Positions 16,336 through 24,623 of a stretch of 46,277 nt of DNA are shown here, piece after piece. The notes under the pieces were generated by a model. The model did not search any database. It was not told where the DNA came from and was given only the letters and a program-made list of their open reading frames with translations. The translations under genes were made by a program, and so were the position numbers. Each line of letters starts with the position of its first letter. The stretch's first letter is position 1. Source of the DNA: Akkermansia muciniphila (GTDB lineage: Bacteria; Verrucomicrobiota; Verrucomicrobiia; Verrucomicrobiales; Akkermansiaceae); the NCBI GenBank assembly GCA_945860285.1, contig CAMAQB010000014.1, positions 1 to 46,277 on the forward strand, read 5' to 3'.

Positions 16336-18018
16336 ATGACCATCGTCCATCAAGTTTTCCAACTTCTCGCCGGCGTCGGCCTGTTTCTTTTTGCGATGAA
16401 TCTGTTGGAGGATTCGCTCAAAAACCTGTCCGGGCGGACCTTCAAACTATTTCTCCAACGCACCACCAAAAACCGGCTGGGGGCGGTGGCGGGAGGGGCG
16501 GTGGTGACAGGGGTGCTGCAAAGCAGCTCGATGGTTTCACTGATGGTGCTCGCTTTTGTGGGTGCCGGGGTGTTCACGATGAAAACCGCCCTGGCCGTCA
16601 TCCTCGGTGCGAACCTCGGAACCACGCTCGACAGCTGGCTGGTGGCTTCGCTAGGCTTCAAGGTGAACATCGAAGTGGCTGCCTACCCCGCGATATTCGT
16701 CGGCGGCTTTCTGCTCGTGCTGTTCGGCAGGCGCCGGATGATCCAATATGCGGCGTATTTCCTGCTCGGGTTCGGGCTGTTGTTCATCGGCCTGAACTTC
16801 ATGAAAACAGCCATGGAAGATCAGGTTGGGCTGTTTGACTTGTCCCGCCAGGCACAGCTTCCGGCGGTGGTGTTTCTGCTCACCGGATTCCTGATCACCC
16901 TGCTCGTGCAATCGAGTTCCGTGACCATGGCACTGACCCTCAGCGCGCTGCATGCCGGGGTGATCGGCTTTGCGCCCGCCGCCGTCATCGTGCTCGGGTC
17001 GGAAACCGGCACCACCATGAAAATCATGCTCGGTGCCCTGGGTGGCAATGCCTCGAAAAAACGGGTCGCATTGGGCAACATCATGTTCAATGTTTTCATC
17101 ACGGCGGGCGCGTTTCTTTTGCTGGATCAAATTCTCCTGCTGGTGACCAAGGTGTTCCACATCAGCGATCCACTCATCGGCCTGGTGACATTTTCCAGCC
17201 TGATCAACCTGCTGGGCATCCTCGTTTTTTTGCCCTTCCTGAACCGCTTCGCCAATTTTCTGGAGCGATTCTTCAAGGATAGCGATGCTTCCGCCGCCGT
17301 TTTCATTGGTCAGGCCGATGCGGCGGAACCGCAGACCGCACTCGATCTGTTCGGAAGGGAAACGGAATATTTCCTCCATGATTCGATGCTTTTCAACCTG
17401 CGGCAATTCGGGATTGATAAGGAAGCCCTATCCGTGGATCCGGCCCTCGGCGAGATCCATCGGAAAAGGCGCTCCGCCTCCCAAACAACCGAAGAGCAAT
17501 ATGAGTTCCTGAAACAGCTGCAGGGCGAACTGCAGGCGTTTTACCTGACCCTGCGCGGCAAGTTGCACGACGAGCAGGACTCGCGGCTCACCCAGTTGAT
17601 CTCCGCAGTGCGCAGCTCGATGTATGCGGTGAAGGGCATCAAGGACATCGGCAGCAACATCGCCAACCTCAGCAGGTCGTCCAAGGACATCAAGTTCGAT
17701 TTCTTCATGCATCACAAGAATGAAACGGAGGACTTGTACCTACGGCTGCACGAGCTGCTCGGCCGCGAAAAAAAGGCGGATTTCAGCGAGCTGCAGGACA
17801 TCTTCCATCTGATCCAGACCAATTACGTTTCGGCATTGAATGATTTTTACAACCGGGCGCAGCACGCCCACCTCGAGGATCTGGACATCACGGTGGCCAT
17901 CAATTTCAATCGCGAACTGTTCACCTCGAACAAAGCGATGCTGATGGCGGTGAAGGATTTCCTGCTCGAAGAGGACGAAGCGGAGGAATTCAACGAGATT
18001 CCGGTCTACCGGACCTGA
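16336..18018 (+). CDS. Na/Pi cotransporter family protein with C-terminal PhoU-like region
   Basis: A 560-residue inner-membrane protein. Several hydrophobic helices in residues 1-310 hold the two inverted-repeat signatures of the Na/phosphate symporter family, QSSS at 62-65 and again near 192 (VQSSSVTMAL). The rest, about 330-560, is soluble, helical and charged, as in the PhoU-like domain of the NptA/YjbB type. It imports or exports phosphate with sodium. It abuts the CHAD gene with no spacer, so translation is probably coupled. An 11-bp hairpin covers its stop codon. Confidence 0.9.
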   Translation: MTIVHQVFQLLAGVGLFLFAMNLLEDSLKNLSGRTFKLFLQRTTKNRLGAVAGGAVVTGVLQSSSMVSLMVLAFVGAGVFTMKTALAVILGANLGTTLDSWLVASLGFKVNIEVAAYPAIFVGGFLLVLFGRRRMIQYAAYFLLGFGLLFIGLNFMKTAMEDQVGLFDLSRQAQLPAVVFLLTGFLITLLVQSSSVTMALTLSALHAGVIGFAPAAVIVLGSETGTTMKIMLGALGGNASKKRVALGNIMFNVFITAGAFLLLDQILLLVTKVFHISDPLIGLVTFSSLINLLGILVFLPFLNRFANFLERFFKDSDASAAVFIGQADAAEPQTALDLFGRETEYFLHDSMLFNLRQFGIDKEALSVDPALGEIHRKRRSASQTTEEQYEFLKQLQGELQAFYLTLRGKLHDEQDSRLTQLISAVRSSMYAVKGIKDIGSNIANLSRSSKDIKFDFFMHHKNETEDLYLRLHELLGREKKADFSELQDIFHLIQTNYVSALNDFYNRAQHAHLEDLDITVAINFNRELFTSNKAMLMAVKDFLLEEDEAEEFNEIPVYRT

Positions 18019-18049
18019 AGCCACAACAGAGCTGTGGCTTCAGCTTTTC
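18015..18049. terminator. Bidirectional terminator between convergent genes
   Basis: An 11-bp perfect inverted repeat (CTGAAGCCACA at 18015-18025 and TGTGGCTTCAG at 18033-18043) with a 7-base loop is followed by CTTTT. It contains the stop codons of both the Na/Pi gene (18016-18018) and the facing thiol-dioxygenase-like gene (18040-18042), so it most likely ends both transcripts. Confidence 0.75.
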
Positions 18050-18789
18050 AGCACCGCCTCGTAGATGTTCTTCGACCCCGCAACCGGGCGCTCGTCGAGT
18101 TCATACCACAGGCTGTTTTCCTGGCGCTCCTTGTTGTAGGGCGGCGTGAAAATGTCGATCAACTGCGTCACCTGCCGCGCCTTGAGGGTGTGGATGTTGC
18201 GTGCTTTCGATGTCAGAGTGGACACGTCGCCTTTTTTCATCAGCACGTCCGAACTCTGATGCAGCAGGCATTTCCCCGTGTGCTTGCCGTCGATCGTTAG
18301 ATCTTCGATCGACTTGTAGACGTCGTAATTTTTCGTGTGGATCTCGCCCGAGGCGCAGAGGATCATGCCGGTCATGCCGGGGTGGTTGTGCGGATTAATC
18401 GTTTCTTCAACATCGAACTGCAGCAGGCACACGGCGAAATCGACACGTTTTTCGAGGTCGTGGAAATCCACCCAGCCTTTTTTCAACCGTTCGCTGACTT
18501 TGGTCATGGCCGCCGCGATCACAGGATCCTCGAGATACAGATTGCGGGTGAGTGCGGAAATTTTTTCCAGGTAGTCTTCCTGCACCCAGTTGTCGAGATG
18601 CTGCTTGGCGGCTTCCCTGGCCACGGCTTCGAGAAAAGCCTCCCAGTGCAGCGGCTCTCCGGCGGGCAGGCGACCCTGGCAGGCATTGGCGCGTGTGGCG
18701 AGCGCGCACAAGGTCGGCAGCGACAACAACACCCCGAGAAATCCCGGGACGCTGGTTTTGATGAATTCACGGCGGTCGTATTCCTCCAT
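18040..18789 (-). CDS. Tat-signal cupin protein of the cysteamine/plant-cysteine dioxygenase type
   Basis: The 249-residue product begins with a twin-arginine signal: DRREFIKTS (Arg 6 and 7 from the chosen start) followed by a hydrophobic run, so it should be exported folded with its metal. The C-terminal half resembles the PCO/ADO thiol dioxygenase family. It has HNHPGMTG with two likely iron-ligand His (134, 136), a segment like GEIHTKNYDV, a third His in ARNIHTL (about 200) and the family-like ending IDIFTPPYN. Such enzymes oxidise free or N-terminal thiols to sulfinates. A bacterial, exported version is unusual. Start 18789 is the first ATG; it places the signal right at the N-terminus. 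No partner gene is adjacent. Confidence 0.72.
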   Translation of the reverse strand: MEEYDRREFIKTSVPGFLGVLLSLPTLCALATRANACQGRLPAGEPLHWEAFLEAVAREAAKQHLDNWVQEDYLEKISALTRNLYLEDPVIAAAMTKVSERLKKGWVDFHDLEKRVDFAVCLLQFDVEETINPHNHPGMTGMILCASGEIHTKNYDVYKSIEDLTIDGKHTGKCLLHQSSDVLMKKGDVSTLTSKARNIHTLKARQVTQLIDIFTPPYNKERQENSLWYELDERPVAGSKNIYEAVLKS

Positions 18790-18987
18790 CGGCGCGGCCA
18801 AGGTACCGTGCGATGCCCGTGTTGTCAATGAACTGCGGCGACATGGTCACTGTGCAACGATGACTGTGTAGCTGTTCGTGTTCCTCATGACTTCGCGAAA
18901 AGGTGAGTCTCATGCACGAGTCGTTCGTTCGCAGAATGATATTGCATTCGGAAGGCCTTTCATATCCAATATCCACTGACCTCATTC

Positions 18988-19431
18988 ATGCAGGAAGAAG
19001 ATCCCAAGACGCTCGAACGCATGGCCACCGAGATCGCCATGGCGGAGAGGCCAAACGTAATCATTGATCGATCGCAGCGGCGCGCGCTGCGAAGGTATTT
19101 GTTTATCGTACTTTTGATGCCAACCATGATCTGCATCGTGCTGGCGACTGCCACTTCGATGGTGCAACGCACGCCCTGGGTTGCCCGCTTGCAGATCGAT
19201 GGCGACTGGTTGGTCCTTGCCTATTTCATCATCATTGCCCTCTCAACCTTCCTTCTTGGTTTCGTGCATTCGCGAGTCCACGACGCACTGCATCCCGAGC
19301 AAGCTCCCAAACGCAACGGTGACTTGTGGTGGTACGCGATCAGATTTTTCTTTTGCCAATTCTGCGTTATTCCCCTGTGCATTTTTGTAATTGCCCTATT
19401 TTTTGCCGTAGCAAGTTTCGTGGTGATGTAA
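18988..19431 (+). CDS. Small membrane protein, unknown (147 aa)
   Basis: Three hydrophobic segments are visible, at about residues 40-58 (FIVLLMPTMICIVLATA), 75-95 (LVLAYFIIIALSTFLLGF) and 122-146 (ending VASFVVM). The N-terminus is acidic, then basic just before the first segment, which suggests a cytoplasmic N-terminus. No family is recognised. It is divergent from the thiol dioxygenase-like gene, with about 200 bases between the two starts. Confidence 0.65.
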   Translation: MQEEDPKTLERMATEIAMAERPNVIIDRSQRRALRRYLFIVLLMPTMICIVLATATSMVQRTPWVARLQIDGDWLVLAYFIIIALSTFLLGFVHSRVHDALHPEQAPKRNGDLWWYAIRFFFCQFCVIPLCIFVIALFFAVASFVVM

Positions 19432-19516
19432 ATGGAACCCATGTCATCGACTGCGGGGATTTCGCGTTGGGGATGGTTGAAATGAATCAATCACATCGAT
19501 GACCAGTCGGGCTTCT

Positions 19517-19900
19517 TCAGTCTCTCGAAGGCATGGCCCAGACTCTGATGAAATAGGTTTTCGATTGTTCGCACACATACACCGCTTCGTTGTATCCCGG
19601 TTTCGGCGAGGTGCTCCAGTACATTTTCATGCGATGACCGCTGGAGCTGATGGGTGCGGATTTGAACATCAGGAAAAGGTTGAGCAGGATGATGAGGAAG
19701 CCGAGAATCATCGAAACGAAAACCAGTTGCGTGGAAATTTTCCCCATCATGTGGGCGATGGGCCCGCCAAAAACGAGAACAACACCGATCACACTGAGGG
19801 TGCCAAACCTCCGCTCGAAACGTTTCCACGCGGTCTTGTCTTCGCGATAGCCCGCGAGACTTGCCGGATCCAACCGGGGGAGATCGAAAATTTTCCACAT
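19517..19900 (-). CDS. Small membrane protein, unknown (127 aa)
   Basis: The product has two adjacent hydrophobic segments at about 35-80 (LSVIGVVLVFGGPIAHMMG and LVFVSMILGFLIILLNLFL) and a soluble C-terminus with two Cys, WAMPSRD at the end and a YVCEQSKTYFIRVW patch. The start at 19900 (MWKIFDLPRL) is preferred; an earlier start codon at 19918 is possible. It is convergent with the gene at 18988. Function unknown. Confidence 0.6.
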   Translation of the reverse strand: MWKIFDLPRLDPASLAGYREDKTAWKRFERRFGTLSVIGVVLVFGGPIAHMMGKISTQLVFVSMILGFLIILLNLFLMFKSAPISSSGHRMKMYWSTSPKPGYNEAVYVCEQSKTYFIRVWAMPSRD

Positions 19901-20099
19901 GGGGCGGGGAGGATGCAATTACCTTCTCTTCGTTTTACAAGCTTCGTTATAGCAATTTAGCGCTGCTTGCATAAGCACACATGGAAGCAAATGCCCGCTG
20001 TCGTGATGTTGCTCCAGGAAATTGCATGAGGGATGTTGTCATGAGAAAGAAAATGCAGGAGCTTATTTGAGGAAAAATGTGTATTGAGCTCGAAGCAGC

Positions 20100-21104
20100 C
20101 TACCTAATAGAAGTCTGTTCCAAACCCTTTAAGCATTGAGGTCGGCGAAGCCTTGATACTCTTTCCAAATGAATTGGGGTGTATTCGTCTGGAGTTAGAA
20201 CATTGTTTATGAATTTAAGGCGGATTGCACCTCGACACGGAGTTCCAGTTCGCGGAGAGCGCAGTCCAAGTGCTCCGGAACCATCAAAAACTGGAAGGTC
20301 ATTGATCAAATGGCTTCTGTCACAGGCCGTAGTGATTTGCGAGCATGAGACGCGGCATCCTTGACGGGCAAGTAGTGTCAAGTAGCCAGGGCGAGGATGG
20401 CTATATGAATTCTTTGATCCAACTGACATAAAAGCGAGTTCGGGAGCAACATTCTCTACTGCTTGACGAAAAAGCGTCCTGCTGTCTTTTCGAGACTTTT
20501 TGAAATCCGTTGGCCCACCATGATGGGGGCCCATTAAAAAGCGTGGGGTTCGCCCTGCTAACTTGTCGGCCACTGCATACATCGGAAGGTCGCCTGGCCA
20601 AGCACCGTGTACCGTTGTTTCATCTTCCAAGATAATAAACCCACTTGCTTCGTTTGGGTTTTTAGCAATGATATTTTCGGAAAATCCAGGGTATATTGGC
20701 CGAATTACCAAATTTGTATTTTCGTCACGCCAGATTTCATTCCCCAGCTCCAATCGACGAATGCAAAGCCTGCCGCGCTTTTCCTCTTCGTATGCTCTCC
20801 GAAAAATTTTGGCAAAAGGCTCATCCTTGCGCGGGCGATCTTCAAGCATCCAGATAATTTGGATGTTTGATGCATGATCATCTAGAATGCTCGGTAAAGC
20901 TCCAACATGATCTGAGTCATTATGGGTGAGCACAATTGCAGCGATGTTTGGGCGCGGCCTACGATCCGCCAGCCACTCAACCAAAGGACTCGCTTTGGTT
21001 CCCACATCGATAATTACCAGGCGACCATCGGGCAAAGTTATTACCGTGCAGTCGCCCTGCCCAACATCCCAAAGGTCGATCGTCAAGTTGTATGGCAGTT
21101 TCAC
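20100..21104 (-). CDS. ComEC/Rec2-like metallo-beta-lactamase-fold hydrolase
   Basis: A 334-residue soluble protein resembling the extracellular hydrolase domain of ComEC. DVGQGDC near residue 13 and IIDVGT near 31 open the fold. The metal site THNDSDHVGAL has His 61, Asp 63, Asp 65 and His 66, the H-x-D-x-DH form seen in ComEC-type proteins. PHHGG near residue 190 and SVGSKNSYSHPRP downstream complete the pattern. It has no membrane domain and no signal peptide, so it probably acts in the cytoplasm, perhaps as a nuclease or phosphodiesterase. It starts with GTG and overlaps the stop of the preceding gene (GTGA). It is the last of three overlapping genes in an AT-richer segment. Its biological role in this operon is unknown. 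Confidence 0.85.
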   Translation of the reverse strand: MKLPYNLTIDLWDVGQGDCTVITLPDGRLVIIDVGTKASPLVEWLADRRPRPNIAAIVLTHNDSDHVGALPSILDDHASNIQIIWMLEDRPRKDEPFAKIFRRAYEEEKRGRLCIRRLELGNEIWRDENTNLVIRPIYPGFSENIIAKNPNEASGFIILEDETTVHGAWPGDLPMYAVADKLAGRTPRFLMGPHHGGPTDFKKSRKDSRTLFRQAVENVAPELAFMSVGSKNSYSHPRPGYLTLLARQGCRVSCSQITTACDRSHLINDLPVFDGSGALGLRSPRTGTPCRGAIRLKFINNVLTPDEYTPIHLERVSRLRRPQCLKGLEQTSIR

Positions 21105-21736
21105 ACTGGCGGAAGGATCGACAGCCGTTCAATTGATTTTACCTCTTCGCCTACACCAAGTTTTACGTATGCAGCGAAATGGTCTCCAATATTGAGCAGG
21201 TCCAGAGATAAGAGGACGGGGCCCACAATTTTTTGTGTAACATCATCATGCCATTTAACTCTAACAAATCCAGGTTGCCGATCTGTTAGCTCTCCTTCTA
21301 GATAGCGCGGAGGAGATCGATCAATTGAAAAGCGCCGATAATCAACTCTATCCAAAATGTTTATCCAATCGCGTCGCTCTTCCTCGGTAAGATCACCTCG
21401 CTCTGCTTTTGAAAAAAGGATAAGAAATCGTCTTGCTGCTATGATCGGCAAATCAACAATATCAGCTGGGGACAAATTTAGATTCCAACCTTCCACATGG
21501 CATGACCAGCTTTGGGGATCAACTTCAACCAACAATGGTCGTCGAAGGTGAAGGAGAATCCTGCCGCCTTCGATCGACAGTACCTTGCGATTATACTTAT
21601 ATGGTATGTTCCGATTAGATGGTTTTTCGTCCGAACGAACTTTTTTAGACGATTGAAAGGGGGCAGATTCTTCATACACCATCTTATGCCGAATATCAGC
21701 GCCCGCTTCATTTGGTTGTGCTAAGGTGAGGATCAT
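21101..21736 (-). CDS. Unknown protein, middle gene of a three-gene operon (211 aa)
   Basis: No family is recognised. The product is soluble and has a disordered, Lys/Ser-rich N-terminus up to about residue 50. A compact region follows, beginning GGRILLHLRRPLLVEV and containing ADIVDLPIIAARRFLILF, then an acidic helix (TEEERRDWINILDRVDYRRF). The C-terminal 60 residues look beta-rich. It overlaps the upstream TIGR04255-like gene (ATGA) and the downstream metallo-hydrolase gene (GTGA), so all three are likely translated together and needed in a fixed ratio. It may be an adaptor or regulator of its neighbours. Confidence 0.7.
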   Translation of the reverse strand: MILTLAQPNEAGADIRHKMVYEESAPFQSSKKVRSDEKPSNRNIPYKYNRKVLSIEGGRILLHLRRPLLVEVDPQSWSCHVEGWNLNLSPADIVDLPIIAARRFLILFSKAERGDLTEEERRDWINILDRVDYRRFSIDRSPPRYLEGELTDRQPGFVRVKWHDDVTQKIVGPVLLSLDLLNIGDHFAAYVKLGVGEEVKSIERLSILPPV

Positions 21737-22581
21737 GGGTGTCTAGTTGGGCCAAAGGTTTCCTTTGCTTCTGTGGTAAATACAAGTTCGAAACGCTCAA
21801 TTATACGTTCATGACACCAATTAAGCAACTGCAAAGCCTCTTGGACCGTGCCATGTCCGGGACGTAGGGCTGCGGTGCATTTCAACTTTACTAGCACAGT
21901 CGGCCCTCTTCCTAATGAAGAATCGTCATTTACACGTATATGCAGCGATGTTTCCGGATTAAGTCGGACAGTTACTTGGCAGTCGAACGGCGGTTCCAGG
22001 CGTTCGTGTACACCTGGAATACCTGCAAAAACGGTTAAAGCCTTACCAAGCTCAAGATCACCTTCGGAAGTAAAAAGATCCGGGGTGACATCACGACTTA
22101 GACTGTTGACGTAAATAAGTGTAACAGCATGGCACTGTGAAATATTGAAATGTCTAACCCATTTGGGAAACCATCGTTCGAATTCATCTTTTAAGTTGGC
22201 ATATTGTCGGTCACTTCCCGGTCGCGAATGCATGTTCATAATCAGAGTCCCACTGGGGCAGCGGATACTCCAGTCAAAGCCCTCTGCTTTTCGCTTTTTT
22301 GAAAATCTGTGAGTGATTTTTAGTTCTGGTTCCATAGTATCCAGAAGTGGAATTCCATCCTTTTCCTTCATATTCAAAAGCCACTCCGTCAGCGGCTCCT
22401 CGTAAGGGTATTCACTGGCAACTTCTTGGCGCCATCCCTCAATCCCTTCTTCGAACTGTTCAGGGGTCATTATCGCCTCGACAACCATTACCCTCTCAAT
22501 GATAGGAGGTTTTTGATAAATCACCTGAACAGAACGCGGCGGCGAAGGGATAACGAACTCAGAAGATATATGGTCCGTCAT
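21733..22581 (-). CDS. TIGR04255-like protein, first gene of a three-gene operon (282 aa)
   Basis: The beginning, YQKPPIIERVMVVEAIMTPEQF, resembles the opening of the sporadically distributed TIGR04255 family, whose members start with a similar pro-Pro-Ile-x-Glu pattern. The remaining sequence contains KWVRHFNISQCHAVTLIYVNS near the middle and a final LLNWCHERIIERFELVFT that are consistent with that family. No enzymatic motif or signal peptide is visible. It heads the operon, and its last codons overlap the next start by four bases. Base composition of this and the next two genes is clearly AT-richer than the flanks, suggesting acquisition by transfer. The assignment is by eye only. Confidence 0.62.
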   Translation of the reverse strand: MTDHISSEFVIPSPPRSVQVIYQKPPIIERVMVVEAIMTPEQFEEGIEGWRQEVASEYPYEEPLTEWLLNMKEKDGIPLLDTMEPELKITHRFSKKRKAEGFDWSIRCPSGTLIMNMHSRPGSDRQYANLKDEFERWFPKWVRHFNISQCHAVTLIYVNSLSRDVTPDLFTSEGDLELGKALTVFAGIPGVHERLEPPFDCQVTVRLNPETSLHIRVNDDSSLGRGPTVLVKLKCTAALRPGHGTVQEALQLLNWCHERIIERFELVFTTEAKETFGPTRHP

Positions 22582-23010
22582 ACTTCGATATTCACGCTAT
22601 CTCGTTTGCTGCTAGGAATTTGCTTTGGGATATCGATTACCATAGCTTAGAAAAATTGGTAGTATTGCGCGGGGGAAATGAGGTAATGGCTAAAACGAGA
22701 GGAATGGCTAATTGGGAGCTAGCTTGCGCCTCGTAATATGTAACAGCAGGTTCGATCATCACGTTTGCAGGCACATTTACTGAATGAAAAAATACCTCTC
22801 CAAACCACCCGGTCAAGATTATTTTTGAGATCGTTTTTTTGGTTAGCGGGCGGGATGAATCAGGATTTTTCAAGATCGACATGCAAACCCAGTCGTCAAT
22901 AAAACACCTCAAAGTTCACGAATCGGGTGGATATTGCTTTGGCTGCCGGCGTGGCATTCCCGCCCATCAGCCTTGAGATGCAACAGCTACAAGCGACCTA
23001 ACACCTGATC
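22582..23010. other. Long intergenic region upstream of the three-gene operon
   Basis: About 430 bases with no convincing gene (the longest frame, 22637-22912 on the minus strand, has no family resemblance). The stretch marks the boundary between the AT-richer operon and the GC-richer cdsA gene and should hold the operon's promoter. No RNA gene or repeat was recognised. Confidence 0.5.
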
Positions 23011-23997
23011 TTAACGCCCGAGCCAATGCAGCACCCAGTCCGGCGGGCGTGGATTCAATCCCGTGCCGAAACAGAAGCCGCACAGGTGAAAAAACAGCGG
23101 CGCGGCCAAACACAGCGAATCAATGCGATCCATGAAACCACCGTGACCCGCAATCGACGAACCCCAGTCCTTGGCACCGAGGTCGCGTTTGATGGCAGAC
23201 ATCACCAAGCCGCCGAAGAACCCCGCCACGCAGATCAGCAACGCCATCAAGGCCGCCTGCCACGGGCTAAACGGAGTCGCCCAATAGAGACAGGTGCTGA
23301 TCAATACCGTTGTCCCGATGCCCCCCAAGGTGCCCTCCCAGGTCTTGCTGGGACTCACATGCGGGGCCACCTTGCGTCGACCACAGGTCTTCCCCCAGGC
23401 GTATTGCAGGACATCGCTCATCTGCACCGTCAGCACGAAGAAGAACAGCAGCTTCGCGTTCTGACCTTCGTAGCCCTTGAGCGGCAGGGACAGGATCATC
23501 GGCATGTGACTCACGGCGTGCACGCACACCAGCAGCGCCCACTGGATTTTTGCGGTGCTGGCCAGAAAGTTTTTCGTCTCCCCCGTCAACACCCGACGGA
23601 ATGGAATGAAGACAAAGGCATACACGGGAATGAAAATGGCAAACAGTCCGTACCAATGGATTCCCACCAGGAAATAATGCAACGGCAGTATCACAAAAAA
23701 CGCCCAAAACAATACGGCGTGGTCCGCGCGCTCGGTGCGATTCAGCGTGATGAATTCCCTCATCGCCAAAAACGAAAGCGCAGCGAACAACACCGTTGTG
23801 AACACCGCCCCAAGAAGGATCGTTAGGCTGAATACCAACGCCATCACCCACCACGATTTGATGCGCGCATTGAGATTCGCCACCGTCGTCCGGGCCCCTT
23901 CGGAAGTCACCCGCGCGGCACAAATGGCGCCGATGATCGATGCCACGACCAGGATGCCGAGTACGGTGCTGAGGAGATAAAAAAGTTCGGGATCCAT
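23011..23997 (-). CDS. Phosphatidate cytidylyltransferase-like membrane protein
   Basis: A 328-residue integral membrane protein with about eight hydrophobic segments. The C-terminal CdsA signature is readable: SAIKRDLGAKDWGSSI followed by GHGGFMDRIDS. The enzyme makes CDP-diacylglycerol from phosphatidic acid and CTP. It follows the acyltransferase gene by 11 bases in the order CDP-alcohol phosphatidyltransferase, acyltransferase, cytidylyltransferase, which is a recurring phospholipid operon. It may be a secondary paralogue of the housekeeping CdsA, which cannot be judged from this window. Confidence 0.88.
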   Translation of the reverse strand: MDPELFYLLSTVLGILVVASIIGAICAARVTSEGARTTVANLNARIKSWWVMALVFSLTILLGAVFTTVLFAALSFLAMREFITLNRTERADHAVLFWAFFVILPLHYFLVGIHWYGLFAIFIPVYAFVFIPFRRVLTGETKNFLASTAKIQWALLVCVHAVSHMPMILSLPLKGYEGQNAKLLFFFVLTVQMSDVLQYAWGKTCGRRKVAPHVSPSKTWEGTLGGIGTTVLISTCLYWATPFSPWQAALMALLICVAGFFGGLVMSAIKRDLGAKDWGSSIAGHGGFMDRIDSLCLAAPLFFHLCGFCFGTGLNPRPPDWVLHWLGR

Positions 23998-24008
23998 GGT
24001 GATAATCG

Positions 24009-24623
24009 TTAGAGTTCGGGGTTGATGTTGTTCGAATCATGCAGCAGTGCGGCGCGCGCCCGATGCAGGAAATCGTGTTTCGGTTCCGCTTCGCAAAAAT
24101 GAATCGCAGTCCGGAAACTCGCCTGGGCAATGATGGGGACCGGCAGCAGCGTCCCCTTGGGCATGATGCGATTGAGATTTTCCAAATGAACCGGCACGAG
24201 TGGCAATGTGGGAAAACGGCGTGCCAGGTGATACAGCCCCGCTTTGAACTCACCGACCTCCCCATCACCCCGACGGGTTCCTTCGGGAAAAATCAGCACG
24301 CTGCGCCCGCGCTCGAGGCATTCCGTCAACTGATCGAGCGGGTTGTTTTCCCGCGTGATTCCTGTGCGGGCGATGAGCACCGATTGAAAAATCTCGCGCG
24401 CAATCCAGCGATGCAATTTTGTTTTGCCCCAGTAATCGAGAGCCGCCGCCGGAGACGTTTGCTGTCGCACCTCCAGTGGCAGGGCCGCCCACACCACCAT
24501 GAAATCGAGATGACTGGTGTGGTTCGCATAGAATACCGCCGGACCTTCCCCATGTGGAGATGCAGGCAGCACACGCACGCCGGTGAAAATCCGGGTGACC
24601 GCAGCGATAAAATTTCGCGTCAT
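24009..24623 (-). CDS. 1-acyl-glycerol-3-phosphate acyltransferase-like (PlsC family)
   Basis: The 204-residue product has the acyltransferase motif NHTSHLD (HX4D) near residue 38, a middle block FPEGTRRG near 120 and the later PLVPVHLEN block typical of PlsC-type enzymes. The first about 20 residues could form a membrane segment or interface helix. Its ATG overlaps the stop of the frameshifted phosphatidyltransferase gene (ATGA). The start at 24623 (MTRNFIAAV) is chosen; upstream in-frame sequence belongs to the antisense frame of the neighbour. Confidence 0.88.
   Translation of the reverse strand: MTRNFIAAVTRIFTGVRVLPASPHGEGPAVFYANHTSHLDFMVVWAALPLEVRQQTSPAAALDYWGKTKLHRWIAREIFQSVLIARTGITRENNPLDQLTECLERGRSVLIFPEGTRRGDGEVGEFKAGLYHLARRFPTLPLVPVHLENLNRIMPKGTLLPVPIIAQASFRTAIHFCEAEPKHDFLHRARAALLHDSNNINPEL

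Noticed and set aside
22637-22912. 91-residue minus-strand gene in the intergenic region
   Set aside because: No recognised family, no signal or RBS, atypical composition.
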